A stretch of DNA of 23,782 nt from Thiomargarita sp. (GTDB lineage Bacteria > Pseudomonadota > Gammaproteobacteria > Beggiatoales > Beggiatoaceae), in assembly GCA_020721025.1 (NCBI GenBank), contig DYNO01000028.1, positions 1-23,782 of the forward strand. Direction: 5' to 3'. The stretch's first letter is position 1. Each line of letters begins with the position of its first letter. Shown piece by piece: positions 23,048-23,782 of this stretch. The position numbers and the translations under genes are program-made. The notes below the pieces were generated by a model, which was not told where the DNA came from, made no database searches, and worked only from the letters and a program-made list of their open reading frames with translations.

Positions 23048-23374
23048 TCAATGGGTTGAAAATGTGAAAAGGGTATAGGATGATGAGTTATTTGAGAAAG
23101 AGATAATGACCAGTGATCGTGTTCAATGATTAGTAAAATCAAATTGTTATGATTGAAGTATTTTAAATTATTGAGTATGCCTAAATCAACATGTTATCAT
23201 CGAAAAATCCTGATCTGTTGGGCACGACCGATTTTCAGAATCATTTTCCAAAATGAATTGTTGTTGATAAATATTAGTTAATCAAATTAATTGATTATGC
23301 TTTAGAAATTCTGAAATGTTAAAATAATAACCTCGACGACTACGAATATTATGATGAAGTTTGGAGGGTTGACG
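23048..23374. other. Divergent promoter region between hemE and the receptor gene
   Basis: About 330 AT-rich bases without a gene. The one clear structure is an inverted repeat, TAATCAA (23279-23285) with TTGATTA (23291-23297), about 80 bases before the receptor start, which could be an operator. No Fur-like GATAATGAT tandem was evident. Confidence 0.45.
23279..23297. promoter_or_regulatory. Perfect 7-bp inverted repeat, possible operator
   Basis: TAATCAA-ATTAA-TTGATTA is a symmetric site of the size bound by dimeric regulators. It lies in the region expected for the promoter of the TonB-dependent receptor. AT-rich sequence produces such sites by chance, so this is weak. Confidence 0.3.
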
Positions 23375-23698
23375 ATGGCAAAAATAATACAGAATATGAT
23401 ATGGATGAGTATCACCTTAATCGCGGTGCAGGTCTATGCGGCGGATATTCGCACTGAACAGGAAAAATTGATGCTGTTAGACCTTGCGGACTTGATGAAT
23501 GTAAAAGTCGATTCGGCAGCAAAAAAATCTCAAACCCTGTCTCAATCCACCGCGGCGATATTTGTGATCACGGAGGAGGATATTCGGCGTTCCGGAGCAA
23601 CTCAAATCGCTGAAGTTTTGCGTATGGTGCCGGGGCTACAAGTCGCAGGGTTTAATTCTTATAGAACCGATTTGACATCTTTAAGCCATGTAGATTAA
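23375..23698 (+). pseudogene. TonB-dependent receptor, truncated after the start of the plug domain
   Basis: Outer-membrane receptors of this family import siderophores, cobalamin or other scarce nutrients using TonB energy. The 107-residue frame has a signal peptide (1 to about 22, ending V-Y-A) and a short D-L-A-D-L-M-N-V-K-V stretch, the usual lead-in to the plug. It then begins a normal plug: A-I-F-V-I-T-E-E-D-I-R-R-S-G-A-T-Q-I-A-E-V-L-R-M-V-P-G-L-Q-V-A. Similarity ends abruptly near base 23651. The next 15 codons look unrelated and end in TAA, and no other frame resumes the plug within the remaining 84 bases. I infer disruption, perhaps by an inserted element whose end lies at the break. 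I chose ATG 23375 because GGAGG (23363-23367) is well placed, rather than the earlier ATG 23351. Confidence 0.7.
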
Positions 23699-23782
23699 GC
23701 TGTTTCTATTTTCGTATGAACAGCGGTTTAAAAATGTCGTTAAGCGTTTGTAGAAAACCAAACGTTATTCACGTCGTCAACA

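Overview
The window looks like chromosomal DNA of a Gram-negative gammaproteobacterium with moderate GC content (roughly low to mid 40s percent by eye). Supporting evidence: valS, hemE, rlmH and rapZ resemble gammaproteobacterial forms, there is an outer-membrane porin ending in Phe and a TonB-receptor N-terminus, and hydrogenase maturation genes sit beside periplasmic cytochrome c remnants. The many small palindromic repeats, the purine-rich heptamer repeat and the REP-associated transposase remnant recall filamentous sulfur oxidisers (Beggiatoa/Thiothrix-like). That placement is an inference from memory, not a demonstrated identity. No tRNA, rRNA or CRISPR array was seen.

Layout. 1-840: decaying remains of a cytochrome c pair (SHP/DUF1924 tail, then a frameshifted diheme cytochrome c). 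820-1851 (-): a methyltransferase. 1861-2442: non-coding, with a degraded RAYT transposase start. 2443-4122 (+): a membrane coiled-coil protein with an FGE-sulfatase-like domain. 4388-11186 (+): metX, hypD, valS and hisC, separated by repeat-bearing gaps. 11692-12909 (+): a porin with a clear terminator. 13284-15176 (+): btaA-btaB, the two genes for the phosphorus-free betaine lipid DGTS, preceded by a good two-unit Pho box. 15292-18991 (-): a TRAP-type solute-binding lipoprotein, a PIN-like/DegT fusion protein and a periplasmic beta-propeller protein. 19181-21073 (-): a mannose-type EIIA, rapZ and a hydrogenase maturation protease. 21514-23047 (-): hemE overlapping rlmH. 23375-23698 (+): a truncated TonB-dependent receptor.

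Themes. (i) Lipid remodelling: the btaAB operon with its Pho box suggests DGTS is made when phosphate is short. (ii) Hydrogenase maturation: hypD and the M52 protease are 14 kb apart, so the [NiFe] hydrogenase structural genes are probably elsewhere. (iii) At least four families of small non-coding repeats occupy the gaps. Family A is a 110-125 bp MITE-like element whose second copy lies inside a family B element. Family C comprises hairpins on either side of btaAB. Family D is a head-to-head palindrome that overlaps the 5' end of the longest PIN-DegT frame. A heptanucleotide repeat is also translated inside valS.

The least expected gene is the PIN-like/DegT fusion (16409-17926, -). Its aminotransferase half has Arg at the usual PLP-lysine position and an altered phosphate-binding motif, so it is unlikely to be an ordinary sugar aminotransferase.
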